64,000 bases of DNA, from assembly GCA_009840115.1 (NCBI GenBank), contig VXOJ01000014.1, positions 62,001 through 126,000 of the forward strand, in the 5' to 3' direction. Position numbers and translations under genes: made by a program. Origin of the DNA: Gemmatimonadales bacterium. GTDB lineage: Bacteria > Gemmatimonadota > Gemmatimonadetes > Palauibacterales > Palauibacteraceae. The stretch's first letter is position 1. Each line of letters opens with the position of its first letter. This document shows positions 24,561 through 33,717 of this stretch, piece after piece. The notes under the pieces are model-generated. The model was not told the origin of the DNA. It saw only the letters and a program-made list of their open reading frames with translations, and did no database searches.

Positions 24561-26050
24561 TGCCCGCCTGGCTGATCGTCTTCCTCGTCACGATCGGATA
24601 CCTGCTCGCCTCGCTCGCGATCGGGCTCGCCTCCGGCCGCCACGCCTCGGACAGCACGGAGGGTTACGTCGCGGGCGACCGCTCGCTGAACTTCCTCGTC
24701 CTCTACTTCATCATGGGGGCGTCGGTGTTCAGCGCGTTCGCCTTCCTGGGCGGGCCCGGCTGGTCCTATTCGCGCGGGGCGGCGGCCTTCTACATCCTCG
24801 CCTACGCCTCCGTCGGGCTCGTCCCCTGGTATTTCTTCGGCCCGCGCGTCGCCGCTCTCGGCCGGCGCTTCGGCTACGTCACGCAGGCCGAACTCTTCGC
24901 GCACCGCTTCGACAGCCGCGCGATCCCGGCCATCCTCGCGGTCCTCTCCGTCTTCGCCTTCGTCCCCTACCTGGTGATCCAGATGAAGGGGGCGGGATAC
25001 GTCTTCAACGTGGTGACGGAGGGGCGCGTTCCGCAGTGGGCCGGGTCCGCGATCGCGTACGGGGTCGTCCTCGTCTACGTCTTCCGGAGCGGCGTCCTGG
25101 GGGTGGGCTGGACGAACACCTTCCAGGGGATGTTCATGATGGTGCTCGCGTGGGGGCTCGGCCTCTACCTGCCGGCGAAGCTGCACGGCGGCGTGGGTCC
25201 CATGTTCGACGCCATCGCGGCGGGGCTCCCGGACATGCTGCGGGGTCCGGGACTCGGGGCGGACGGGCAGCCGTGGAGCTGGGGCGCCTACTCGAGTTCC
25301 GTTGCCATCTCCGCCTTCGGGTTCAGCGTGTGGCCGCACTATTTCATGAAGATCTACACGGCCCGCGACGTGGACACGCTCAAGCGGACGGTCGTCTACT
25401 ATCCGACCTTCGCGCTCTTCCTCGTCCCCATCCTCTTCATCGGCTTTTCCGGCGTGCTCGCCTTCCCCGGCGTCGAGCCGGCGGACGCCATCCTGCCCAC
25501 GATCGTGACGTCGGCGCTGATCGGCTTGCCGCCGGTCATCGTGGGGCTCTTCTGCGCCGGTGCGCTCGCGGCCTCGATGTCCACGGGGGACGCGCTCCTG
25601 CACGCGGCGGGATCCGTGGCGGTCCGCGACTTCTGGGGGAACCTGCGGCCGGGGGCGCTCGACGACGCGGCGCAGCGGCGCTGGATCCGCCTCATGGTGA
25701 TCCTCGTGGGCGCCGCCAGCTACGGGCTCGCGCTGATCCCCGGACTCAGCCTCGTGGAGCTGCTGCTCCTCAGCTACGGGTTCATCGCGCAACTCTTCCC
25801 GCTGACGGTCGTGACCTTCCTGTGGCGCGGAGTCACGCGCGCGGGGGCGCTGTGGGGTCTCGTGGCGGGCGGCGGCATTGCGTTCTTCCTCGATCTGGCC
25901 CTGCGGCTGGATCTCGTCTCAGCCGCCGCGACCGCCGGCGTCCACCCCGGCATCTACGGCATGGTCGGAAACGTGATCGTCATGATCGCGGTCTCCCGCC
26001 ATACCGCGCGCCTCGCCCCCGCACACGTCGCCGAATTCGTGGACCGTTAG
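24560..26050 (+). CDS. Sodium:solute symporter, MctP-like (monocarboxylate)
   Basis: 496 residues, about 13 transmembrane helices. Seen: LASLAIGLASGRHASDSTEGYVAGDRSLN, then MGASVFSAFAFLGGPG and AFVPYLVIQMKGAGYV, the SSS Na+-site and core pattern, and GLFCAGALAASMSTGDALLHAA in helix 8. The DUF3311 partner and length fit MctP, which moves lactate, pyruvate or other short acids. ATG 24560 is fixed by the TGATG overlap. Confidence 0.88.
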   Translation: MPAWLIVFLVTIGYLLASLAIGLASGRHASDSTEGYVAGDRSLNFLVLYFIMGASVFSAFAFLGGPGWSYSRGAAAFYILAYASVGLVPWYFFGPRVAALGRRFGYVTQAELFAHRFDSRAIPAILAVLSVFAFVPYLVIQMKGAGYVFNVVTEGRVPQWAGSAIAYGVVLVYVFRSGVLGVGWTNTFQGMFMMVLAWGLGLYLPAKLHGGVGPMFDAIAAGLPDMLRGPGLGADGQPWSWGAYSSSVAISAFGFSVWPHYFMKIYTARDVDTLKRTVVYYPTFALFLVPILFIGFSGVLAFPGVEPADAILPTIVTSALIGLPPVIVGLFCAGALAASMSTGDALLHAAGSVAVRDFWGNLRPGALDDAAQRRWIRLMVILVGAASYGLALIPGLSLVELLLLSYGFIAQLFPLTVVTFLWRGVTRAGALWGLVAGGGIAFFLDLALRLDLVSAAATAGVHPGIYGMVGNVIVMIAVSRHTARLAPAHVAEFVDR

Positions 26051-26056
26051 CGGTCC
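26041..26056 (+). terminator. Hairpin spanning the MctP-like stop codon
   Basis: GGACCG-TTAG-CGGTCC is a perfect six-pair hairpin whose loop contains the TAG stop. No U-tract follows; it may protect the 3' end or help end transcription toward the convergent gene at 26106. Confidence 0.3.
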
Positions 26057-26105
26057 GTGGCGAGCAGGGTGTTCGCCGCGGACCGCTGACGGTTCGCTCC
26101 GGCAG

Positions 26106-27182
26106 CTACCGCGTCCAGATCAGGACGAGGGCGCACCGCCCGACGCCGAATCGCATCAGGCCGTCCGGGAGTGACGTGGAGGCCCGGTACACCTCGACGC
26201 CGGCGAGTTCACTGGGCAGCACGACCGAGTTGAGCGCGAAATTGCTCCCGTACCCGTCGTCGAGATTCCCCACGTTGATGTTGTCGAGATACACCTGGAG
26301 GCATTCACCGAGGGGCCCGCGCGTCCGGCCCGCGCTTACGAGTCGCGGACGCAGCATCGTGTGCTGCTCGAGCAGCTGGCTCATGCGAATCGGCCGCCAG
26401 CGCTCCAGGTATTCCGGCGTGAGGAATTCGCCGACACCGAGCATCTCGCCCCAAAACTGCCGCTCGTAGAACCCCTTGCTCTCAAGCCTGTCCGATCGGA
26501 CCGTCGTCGCCACGAGAGGCTCCATCTCGACGGGGTCCGGCACGAGGCCGATGTCCACCTGCGTGGTGAGTCCCGCTTTGACCGCGACGACGTAGTCGAG
26601 GGGTTCGTACCCCATGCGGCGGACCTGGAATTCCTTTGCTCCCGCAGGGATGCCCGTGAGGATGTACCGTCCCCAGCGGTCGGTCTCGACGGCGGCCCGG
26701 CGACCGGCCACGGTCACGGCAGCGGTCGTGATCGGGTCGTTCGTTACGGCGTCGAACACCCGCCCTTCGAGGCGCCCCGGATGGTCCTCCCCCAGAATCC
26801 GGAGTTCGACCGCGCTCGTCTCGCCGGGGATCAGCGCGACGAACGCCTGCTCGCTTGACCCGTCCCGGGTCTCCGCCCACACCGTCGCCTTCGTGGCATC
26901 CTTCGGAGCGCAGAACGTCAGGCGGCCGTCATCGCCGGCGCCCTCGCGCACCGGACTACGGACCACATCGACCCAGCGAATCCGCACGTCGGCTCCGCTC
27001 ACCCGCACCATTCCCGTCGCGTCCAGCACCTCGACGCGGAGCCCGGCGCGATCCTCACACGCATGCGACTCCTGAGCCGCCAACGCTCCGGCGCCCGACA
27101 CGCCGTGAAGCGCCAGGAACGCCGCCGAAGCCATGAGAGTCCGCAGACCCAACGCCGCACCCGCAACTGTCCGCCGCTTCAT
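26106..27182 (-). CDS. Secreted carboxypeptidase-regulatory-like / TonB-plug-like protein
   Basis: 358 residues from ATG 27182, with a strong AGGAGGAGG ribosome site. Signal peptide, then a disulfide-type domain, a CarboxypepD_reg-like beta sandwich (about 150-240: GRVFDAVTNDPITTAAVTVAG, YILTGIPAG, FQVRRMGYEPLDYVVAV) and a plug-like tail (RLESKGFYERQF, CLQVYLDNINVG, LAGVEVYRASTSLP). This is the N-terminal layout of SusC/TonB-type receptors but without the beta-barrel, common in Gemmatimonadota. Last gene of the 22-kb minus-strand run. Confidence 0.75.
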   Translation of the reverse strand: MKRRTVAGAALGLRTLMASAAFLALHGVSGAGALAAQESHACEDRAGLRVEVLDATGMVRVSGADVRIRWVDVVRSPVREGAGDDGRLTFCAPKDATKATVWAETRDGSSEQAFVALIPGETSAVELRILGEDHPGRLEGRVFDAVTNDPITTAAVTVAGRRAAVETDRWGRYILTGIPAGAKEFQVRRMGYEPLDYVVAVKAGLTTQVDIGLVPDPVEMEPLVATTVRSDRLESKGFYERQFWGEMLGVGEFLTPEYLERWRPIRMSQLLEQHTMLRPRLVSAGRTRGPLGECLQVYLDNINVGNLDDGYGSNFALNSVVLPSELAGVEVYRASTSLPDGLMRFGVGRCALVLIWTR

Positions 27183-27283
27183 TCCAGACCTCCTCCTGGT
27201 TGACTCGCGTGTGCCCGGATACCAGACGCCCTCGGCGGACCGCGGGTCACAAATCGTGGGCGCCTGGATTTTTCGGCGGCGCA

Positions 27284-28501
27284 TCAGGCCGCACTTGCGT
27301 ATTGGGCCGGCCAGCGGAACGCGAGGGCCGCGTTGCCGCGGATGCCCGTCGCCAGTTCGTCGATCACGATATGCTCGTTGACGGTGTGAGCCAGCCGGTC
27401 GTCTCCGGGCCCGAAGCCGACCACGGTCATGCCCGCGAGCCCGAAGTGTCCGCCATCGGTCGCGAAGTCCCATATGTCGACCGGCGGCTCGGCCCCGAGC
27501 GGGCCGGCCAGAACCTCGACCGCCGTCCGGACCGCGTCGTGGTCGGCGGGTAGCGAGAGCGCGGGGTTGTCGGCCGGATACGTCATCTCGTATCCCGCAT
27601 AGCTCGAACGCTCGTGCTGCGGGATCAGGATGTCGCTGCTCGATCCCTCGATCTCGCACGCGCGCAATACCGGCAGGAGCTGCTCCCGCAGCGAGGCCGC
27701 GTCCTGCCCGGTCACGGTGCGGCAGTCGAGCGTGACTTCCGCCAGGCCGGGGATGACGTTGCCGCTGGTCTGGTCCGTCCCGATGAGCGTCGGGGCGATC
27801 GAGCAGGTGCCCAGATCGGGATCGTGCGCGAGGTCCACGTCATCCAGTGCCGCGAGGAACCGGCCGAGCACGGTCAGCGGGTTGCGGCCGAGGTCGGTCA
27901 TCGAGGCGTGAGCCATCTTCCCCCGCACCTGAACGCGGAGTTCGATCCGCCCGCGGTGCCCCCGGCGGACCTCGTTCCGGCTGGGCTCGCCGATCAGGAC
28001 CAGGTCGGGCCGCAGCGTGTCCGCCATGTAGCGGGCGCCGAGTCCTCCGACCTCCTCCTGGACCGTGCTCGTCACATAGACGTCGCCGGGAGGGCGCTGC
28101 CCGGCGGCGATGAGGCGGGCGATGCCGTGCACCTGCGCCGCCAGCGGGCCCTTGATGTCGATCGCGCCCCGCCCCCACAGCAGGCCGTCGTGTATCTCGC
28201 CGCCGTAGGGGTCGTGGGGCCAGTCGGCCGGATCTCCGGCGTCCACATGGTCGAGGTGGGTGTTGAACATCACCGAAGGGGCGTCGCCGGTTCCCCGGAG
28301 GAGACCGATGACGTTGCCCGCCGCGTCATGCTCGACCTCGTCGTAGCCGAGCGCGCGCATCTCGGCGGCGACGAGCATCGCCAGTTCGCCTTCTTCGCCG
28401 GGCATCGACTGCGTGCGGATGAGGCGCTGAAGGAAACGGACGCAGGCGTCGAGTCCCTCGCCGGACAACTCCGAAACGGCGCGGTCGTTTGACATCAGCA
28501 T
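27284..28501 (-). CDS. M20-family metallopeptidase / deacylase (ArgE/DapE-like)
   Basis: 405 residues, zinc-dependent hydrolase of amide bonds in N-acyl amino acids or dipeptides. Motifs: MFNTHLDHVDAGD (metal His), WGRGAIDIKGPLAAQ (bridging Asp), VQEEVGGLG (catalytic Glu pair), LIGEPSR (Glu ligand) and, at the end, HTVNEHI (His ligand). Cytoplasmic. The exact substrate cannot be told. A perfect 18-base palindrome lies 65 bases upstream, and the amidase gene precedes it. Confidence 0.88.
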   Translation of the reverse strand: MLMSNDRAVSELSGEGLDACVRFLQRLIRTQSMPGEEGELAMLVAAEMRALGYDEVEHDAAGNVIGLLRGTGDAPSVMFNTHLDHVDAGDPADWPHDPYGGEIHDGLLWGRGAIDIKGPLAAQVHGIARLIAAGQRPPGDVYVTSTVQEEVGGLGARYMADTLRPDLVLIGEPSRNEVRRGHRGRIELRVQVRGKMAHASMTDLGRNPLTVLGRFLAALDDVDLAHDPDLGTCSIAPTLIGTDQTSGNVIPGLAEVTLDCRTVTGQDAASLREQLLPVLRACEIEGSSSDILIPQHERSSYAGYEMTYPADNPALSLPADHDAVRTAVEVLAGPLGAEPPVDIWDFATDGGHFGLAGMTVVGFGPGDDRLAHTVNEHIVIDELATGIRGNAALAFRWPAQYASAA

Positions 28502-28565
28502 GATCGGCTCTCGGGGGGTTGGGGTAACGGTCGGCGGCCGCCGTGACGGAGGAATCTAGCGTGAA

Positions 28566-28583
28566 ACGTTCCCGCGGGAACGT
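28566..28583. promoter_or_regulatory. 18-base perfect palindrome between amidase and M20 genes
   Basis: ACGTTCCCGCGGGAACGT, 14 bases after the amidase stop and 65 bases before the M20 start. No T-tract follows on the minus strand, so an operator for a dimeric regulator is at least as likely as a terminator. A 16-base version lies inside coxL at 35604-35619. Confidence 0.4.
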
Positions 28584-28596
28584 CATGCCGCCCGCT

Positions 28597-30006
28597 TCAG
28601 TCGTCGGCGATCATTGGCGGCAGGCCGATGGGCCGTGCCCTGCCGATGGCGGATCCGATCGCCAGCGCCCGCCCCTCGCCGCGCGGGGGGCCGACGACCT
28701 GCAGCCCGACCGGCAGCCCCGCCGAATCCAGACCCGCCGGGACGCAAGCGATGGGCAGACCGGGCATCGAGAGCAGGAAGGTCGGCGCGATCCAGTCCAC
28801 GTACGTCGCCATCGGCCGCCCTCCGACCGTCTCCGGATAGTTCTGCTCCGCCGGGAAGGGCGGGATCGCCATGCACGGCGTGAGCAGCACGTCGTACCGG
28901 TCGAGGAGGGCGAGAAGCTCTTCCCTCACCCGGCGGCGCACGTTTTCGGCCCCCCCGATCTCGGCCGGGGTCAGCGCCAGTCCCGAACGGAGGTTCGCCG
29001 ACACGTTGGGCCCGAAGGCGTCGACCCGGTGGAGCTCCGCCTCGAAATGGGACACGAACCAGTGCCCGCGGAGGGCGAGAAACGCGTCCCACGCCCAGGA
29101 GAGGTCGAGGTCCACCTCGTCGACCTGCGCGCCTGCCGAGCGAAGCGACGCCAGCGCCTCGCCGCATGCCGCCTCCACGCCACTGTCGATTCCGATGCGC
29201 GCGATGTCACCGCAATACGCCCAGCGGCCTCCGGCGAGATCGGCGGTGCCGGGTTCCGGCCAGGGCGGCTCGGGAGCGCAGACCGGCGAGGCCGGATCGG
29301 GTCCCGAGATCGCGCGGAGCCCGAAGGCGACGTCTTCGGGGTCCCGTGCCATCAGGCCGGTCGACTGCAGGTCATCCCACAGGTAGGCCGCCGGCACCGT
29401 CGGGACGAGCCCCGGCGTGGGGCGAAGCCCTGCGATGCCGCAGAACGAGGCCGGGATCCGCAGCGAGCCGCCGAGGTCGGTGCCCTGCGCGAGCGAGATC
29501 ATTCCCGTCGCGAGAGCGACGGCTCCGCCTCCCGTGGATCCCCCCGCGCTGAGGGCGGGATTCCACGGATTCCGCGTCACGCCGAACACTTCGTTCCAGG
29601 TGTTTCCACCCGCCGCGAACTCCGGCGTATTCGTCTTTCCGAGGATCACGGCGCCCGCCTCGCGCAGGCGGCGCACGACAAGCGCATCCTCCTCGGGCAC
29701 GTGGTCCGCGAACAGCGGCGAGCCGTACGTCGTACGGAGGTCCGCCGTCTCGGTCACGTCCTTGATGCCGACGACGAGCCCCGCGAGGGGCCCCGGATCC
29801 GTGCCGTCCGCGAGGGCCGCGTCGACCGCGGCCGCCTCCGCCTCGGCCGCGGGATTCGGGGTCACGATCGCGTTCAGCGTCTCGTTGTGGCGTGCGACCC
29901 GAGTCAGGCAGGCGCGGAGCAGGTCGGCCGCGCTCAGCGCACCCGCGCGGATGCGTCGGGCCTGTTCCCGCGCCGGGAGCAGCGCCGGATCGCGGCGTTC
30001 CGTCAC
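28597..30006 (-). CDS. Amidase-signature-family hydrolase
   Basis: 469 residues. Cleaves carbon-nitrogen amide bonds by a Ser-cisSer-Lys triad: LVVGIKDVTETA (Lys near 80), the Gly/Ser-rich SAGGSTGGGAVALATGM with the cis-Ser, and GTDLGGSLRIPASFCG with the nucleophile Ser. Thr in place of the second Ser of GGSSGG is a known variant and is not disabling. GTG start at 30006, 29 bases after the secreted serine hydrolase. In the context of coxSLM, cyclase and matB it may cleave a linear amide to give malonate, as ureidomalonase (same family) does. Confidence 0.92.
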   Translation of the reverse strand: MTERRDPALLPAREQARRIRAGALSAADLLRACLTRVARHNETLNAIVTPNPAAEAEAAAVDAALADGTDPGPLAGLVVGIKDVTETADLRTTYGSPLFADHVPEEDALVVRRLREAGAVILGKTNTPEFAAGGNTWNEVFGVTRNPWNPALSAGGSTGGGAVALATGMISLAQGTDLGGSLRIPASFCGIAGLRPTPGLVPTVPAAYLWDDLQSTGLMARDPEDVAFGLRAISGPDPASPVCAPEPPWPEPGTADLAGGRWAYCGDIARIGIDSGVEAACGEALASLRSAGAQVDEVDLDLSWAWDAFLALRGHWFVSHFEAELHRVDAFGPNVSANLRSGLALTPAEIGGAENVRRRVREELLALLDRYDVLLTPCMAIPPFPAEQNYPETVGGRPMATYVDWIAPTFLLSMPGLPIACVPAGLDSAGLPVGLQVVGPPRGEGRALAIGSAIGRARPIGLPPMIADD

Positions 30007-30035
30007 GGCAGGCGAATCTCCCCGCTCACGGGCTG

Positions 30036-31196
30036 CTACGGCAGGAACATCTGGGCGATGGCCTCGCCGTACCTCGCCGAGTCGAAGGGGAGCGCGTTCG
30101 TCTGGAGCGCGACGACCACGCCGTAGTCGTCGAAGTTCGCGAGGAAGGACCGCGTCCCCTTCACCGTGCCCGTGTGGCTCGGATAGCGACGTCCCTTCGG
30201 ATCCGTTCGGATGAACCACGCCAGCGCCTGCTCGTGCGCGATCGGATCGCCGAGTCCGTCCGGCGACGAAGGATCGATCTGCCGAATCCCCGGCTCGAGT
30301 TGCGGCCGGTGCATCTCGGCCACGGTCTCCGGCGCGAGCAGGCGTCCGTCGTTGATCGCGATCGCGAAGCGGACGAGGTCTTCCACGTTCGAGACGATGC
30401 CGCCGCCGGCGTACTTGTAGCTCGGGTCCTCCGGCGGGGCGTTGATGAAGCGGCCGGACTCGCCCCGGACGTAGCCGCGGCCGCGGTTCTGCACGACCCG
30501 CGACGGGACGTCGAACTGGGTGGCGAACATCCCCGCCGGCTCCCACACGTAGCGCTTGAGGTATTCCTCGTAGTCCATACCGGACGCCGCCTCGACGATC
30601 CCGTGCTGGAGGTTGTGCGCGTGCGAGGAGTACATCCACCCGGAGTCCGTGTCGTACGCGAGGGGGTCGTCGCGCCACAGCTCCGTCGCCTCCTCGAAGG
30701 TGTCGTAGTGCCGGAGCGCGAGCAGGCCGTGGGGGCCGAACTCGACGCCGTTGTAGTGCCGGATGCCGGAGGTGTGGGTGAGGATGTGGCGCACCGTGAT
30801 CGGGAACTCCCGCTCCGGATACCAGGGCATGTACGTCTGTAGCGTCGCGTCGAGATCCACCTTCCCCTGCTCGACGAGCTGCATGAGACCCACCACGGCC
30901 AGCACCTTCGACACCGATCCCACGTTGTGGACGGTCCGGCCCGTGGCCGGGGTGCGATTGTCCAGTTCGGCGACGCCCACGCCTTCGGAGAAGACGATCT
31001 CCCCGTCCACCGCCACGGCGACGGACAGCCCGGGAAGGTCGTTGTCGTGGCGGATCTGCTCCATGTAGTCGAGCAGTCCCTCCCAGGAGAAGCTCTGAGC
31101 CTCCAGCGGGGTCGCGGTCCGCGACAGGAAACCGAACGCCAGAAGGAGCGACAGCAGCGGCAATGCGTTCGTCCGCGCACGGTTGGCGATCGTCAT
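30036..31196 (-). CDS. Secreted serine hydrolase, beta-lactamase / class C family
   Basis: 386 residues from ATG 31196. Sec signal (ALPLLSLLLAFGFLSRTATPLEAQ), then the beta-lactamase/DD-peptidase fold with VGSVSKVLAVVGL (S-x-x-K), SGWMYSSHAHN (Tyr of the Y-x-N/S motif) and a late SHTGTVKG (H/K-T-G). Targets may be an ester, a cell-wall peptide or a lactone. Exported, unlike the amidase and cyclase on either side. Confidence 0.9.
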   Translation of the reverse strand: MTIANRARTNALPLLSLLLAFGFLSRTATPLEAQSFSWEGLLDYMEQIRHDNDLPGLSVAVAVDGEIVFSEGVGVAELDNRTPATGRTVHNVGSVSKVLAVVGLMQLVEQGKVDLDATLQTYMPWYPEREFPITVRHILTHTSGIRHYNGVEFGPHGLLALRHYDTFEEATELWRDDPLAYDTDSGWMYSSHAHNLQHGIVEAASGMDYEEYLKRYVWEPAGMFATQFDVPSRVVQNRGRGYVRGESGRFINAPPEDPSYKYAGGGIVSNVEDLVRFAIAINDGRLLAPETVAEMHRPQLEPGIRQIDPSSPDGLGDPIAHEQALAWFIRTDPKGRRYPSHTGTVKGTRSFLANFDDYGVVVALQTNALPFDSARYGEAIAQMFLP

Positions 31197-31259
31197 GTTA
31201 CACCTCTCCGTCTGAAGACTTCCGCGGGCGCTCATGTCCGCCCGACCCTCCATTTCCGA

Positions 31260-32048
31260 CTATTCCTCGAGGAACGCCACCACGCGGCAGAAAGCGGCTT
31301 CTCCTCCCTTGAACTTCCACGGGAAGCAGCCGATGGTGAGCCGCCGGTTCTGCAGTTCCGGGGCGGCGATCCGTCCGCCGAGGTTCTCTATGTGCATGCA
31401 GTTGTGCGGAAAGAGCGCATTGTGCGTGAGCTGATAGTGCTCCTCGGGAAACAGCTCCTCCACGGCCTCGGCCCCGCCGAACACCTTTTCCGCCATCGCC
31501 CGCACGCGGTCGCAGTGCCCGAAGGTACCCTTCCCGAGGAATCTCCCGATGGGGAGGTTCATGGGATGATCCGTAGAGATCACATCCACGCCCCAGACCT
31601 TGATCTTCCGGTCGATGAGCCACTGCACCATGTCGGGGTGCGCGCCGGGGTGCGTATGGACGTAGCGCTCCTCGTTCGCGTCGGCGCCGAACTGCGCGAA
31701 GCGCTCCCACCCCGTGTGCAGGATCAGGAGGTCTCCATCGCGGATCTCGACCCGCGATTCGATCATCTCGGGCGTGTACGCGGCGAGGTCGCTCATCTCG
31801 TCGCGCAGGTCGACGATGACGCCGTCGCCGTACAGCCACTCCAGGGGGATCTCGTCGATCGTCATCCCGTTCGTCACGAAGTGGCGGGGCGCATCGAGGT
31901 GGGTGCCCATGTGGTTCGACGTCTGGATGTACTGCGCGTTCACCCCGTGCTCGACCTTGCGCTTGATGTACTTGACCTCGAACGGGGGATAGTACGGCCA
32001 GAAGAAGCAGTCCTGATTGAGGGGCTGCGAGAGATCGTAGAGTTTCAT
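31260..32048 (-). CDS. Cyclase-family metal hydrolase (kynurenine formamidase / isatin hydrolase fold)
   Basis: 262 residues from ATG 32048. Cyclase family (PF04199) with the metal motif TSNHMGTHLDAPRHF (H-x-G-T-H-x-D), WERFAQFG, VWGVDVISTDHP and ENLGGRI. Members open cyclic amides or formamides: kynurenine formamidase, isatin hydrolase and related. Cytoplasmic. The 100 bases before it carry no other gene. Placed between a malonyl-CoA synthetase and an amidase it fits a ring-opening step. Confidence 0.88.
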   Translation of the reverse strand: MKLYDLSQPLNQDCFFWPYYPPFEVKYIKRKVEHGVNAQYIQTSNHMGTHLDAPRHFVTNGMTIDEIPLEWLYGDGVIVDLRDEMSDLAAYTPEMIESRVEIRDGDLLILHTGWERFAQFGADANEERYVHTHPGAHPDMVQWLIDRKIKVWGVDVISTDHPMNLPIGRFLGKGTFGHCDRVRAMAEKVFGGAEAVEELFPEEHYQLTHNALFPHNCMHIENLGGRIAAPELQNRRLTIGCFPWKFKGGEAAFCRVVAFLEE

Positions 32049-32148
32049 GAGCGATCGGCTCCACTCGGTTCGATGTTGAAGCGGCAAGAACCAACGGCCG
32101 TACGCTCCCGCATCGAGTCCGGGAACGCAATGCCGCGGGCTGCGGGGG

Positions 32149-33717
32149 TCACGACGGCGGGGCCGGGGCGTCGAAGAGCGCCTGCACGGCGGGCTTCTGC
32201 ACCTTGCCCATCGCGTTCCGCGGCAGGTCCGCGACGCAGAGCCAGGCGCGCGGCACCTTGTAGCGCGCGAGCCGCTCCCGGACCCACGGATCCAGCCGTT
32301 CGGGCAGCGTCTCGCCCGGCGGCCCTTCTCCGGGCTCCGGCACAAGCGCGGCGGCGATCCGCTCGCCCCAGTCCTCGTCCGGGATTCCGACGACGGCGCA
32401 GTCCCTCACGGCCGGGTGCGTGCGCAGGAGTTCCTCGATCTCGACCGCCGAGATCTTGTAGCCGCCGCTCTTGAGGATGTCGACGGAGCGGCGCCCCAGA
32501 AGGCGGTAATACCCGTCCTCTAGGACCGCCTCATCTCCGGTCAGGAACCACCCGTCGACGAAGGCGGCCGCCGTCTCCTCCGGGCGCCGCCAGTATTCGG
32601 AGAACACCATGGGGCCGCGGATCCGGATCTCGCCCGATTCTCCCGGCTCGAACGCCTCCGTGCCCTCCGCGAGCACGCACCCCGTGGCCGGGCGCACGAG
32701 ACGCAGGCCGACGCCGGGGAGCGGCTGGCCCACGGTGCCCGGCCGCCGCTCGCCGTCGTACGGATTCGAGAGCCCCATGCCGATCTCCGTCATGCCGTAG
32801 CGCTCGAGGAGACGGTGTCCGGTGACCTCCTCCCAGCGTTCGAACGCACGCACGGGAAGTGCCGCCGACCCCGACACCATGAGCCGGAGCGCGCCCGCGC
32901 CCCGCGACCATCGCCGGCGCGTCGAGCCATCCGCGGCGTCCCAGGCGCGCAGCAGCTTCGCGTAGATCGTCGGCACGGCCATGAACACGCTGATCTCGCC
33001 CGAGGCGAGTCGCTCCCAGGCGGCCGCCGGATCGAACGACCCGCCGAACTCCACCGCGGCCCCGGCATAGAGCGGACAGCAGAGCGCATTGACGACGCCG
33101 TGCGTGTGGTGGAGGGGGAGGACGTGGAGGATGCGGTCGTCGCGCTCCCACCTCCACGCGTCGAGCAGTGAACGGATGTGCGCCTCGATCTGGCCGTGCG
33201 TGGTCACGACGCCCTTGGGGCGTCCGGTCGTGCCGCTGGTGTAGAGGATCATCGCGGGTCGGTCCGCGCCGATCGATGGCAGCGAGTCCGGGTCGGGCCC
33301 GTCGGACGCGGAAGCGCCCGCGCCGGCGTCGGAACCGTCGTGGAACGGGATGCCGCGCTCCCGCGCGGGGTCCTCGATGCGGCGTCCCGTCGCGCCGGCC
33401 CCGATGAGCGCGGCGCAGTCGGCGTCGTCGATCACGTAGTCGATCTCGGGCGCGGGGTGGTCCGGACAGAGGGGGACGGCGATCCCGCCGGCGCGCCAGA
33501 TCGCCCACTGGGTGACGACGTACTCGAATCCCGGCTCCATGAGGAACCCGACGCGCGCCCCGTTCAGATCGGCGGCGCCGGCCCCGGCAAGCAGATGTCG
33601 CGCCAGCCGCCGCGACCGCGCCTCGAGTTCGCCGTACGTGCGGGACGCGCCGCCCGCGAGCACGGCGACGCGATCCGACCACGCCGGGGATGGATGGAAG
33701 AGGGCGGGGCCGGTCAA
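32149..33717 (-). CDS. matB: Malonyl-CoA synthetase-like acyl-CoA ligase
   Basis: 522 residues. AMP-forming ligase: MILYTSGTTGRPKGVVTTH, ERYGMTEIGMGLSNPYDGERR, WFLTGDEAV, the hinge RLLGRRSVDILKSGGYKIS and the C-terminal catalytic Lys in PRNAMGKVQK. The YGMTEIGM-LSNP-GTVGQPLPGV sequence is the signature of the MatB/ACSF3 branch, whose members activate malonate or methylmalonate. TTG 33717 overlaps the coxM stop (TTGA), so the ligase is coupled to the molybdenum hydroxylase. Substrate assignment is from motif similarity. Confidence 0.86.
   Translation of the reverse strand: MTGPALFHPSPAWSDRVAVLAGGASRTYGELEARSRRLARHLLAGAGAADLNGARVGFLMEPGFEYVVTQWAIWRAGGIAVPLCPDHPAPEIDYVIDDADCAALIGAGATGRRIEDPARERGIPFHDGSDAGAGASASDGPDPDSLPSIGADRPAMILYTSGTTGRPKGVVTTHGQIEAHIRSLLDAWRWERDDRILHVLPLHHTHGVVNALCCPLYAGAAVEFGGSFDPAAAWERLASGEISVFMAVPTIYAKLLRAWDAADGSTRRRWSRGAGALRLMVSGSAALPVRAFERWEEVTGHRLLERYGMTEIGMGLSNPYDGERRPGTVGQPLPGVGLRLVRPATGCVLAEGTEAFEPGESGEIRIRGPMVFSEYWRRPEETAAAFVDGWFLTGDEAVLEDGYYRLLGRRSVDILKSGGYKISAVEIEELLRTHPAVRDCAVVGIPDEDWGERIAAALVPEPGEGPPGETLPERLDPWVRERLARYKVPRAWLCVADLPRNAMGKVQKPAVQALFDAPAPPS

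Noticed and set aside
22795-26469. Open plus-strand frame of about 1,220 codons
   Set aside because: It runs antisense to the secreted minus-strand genes and then out of frame through DUF3311 and the symporter. No domain, Arg/Pro-rich.
28597-30006. Amidase inactivated by Thr in GGSTGG
   Set aside because: The cis-Ser is the first Ser of the motif and is present; Thr at the next position is a known variation, and Lys and the nucleophile Ser are intact.
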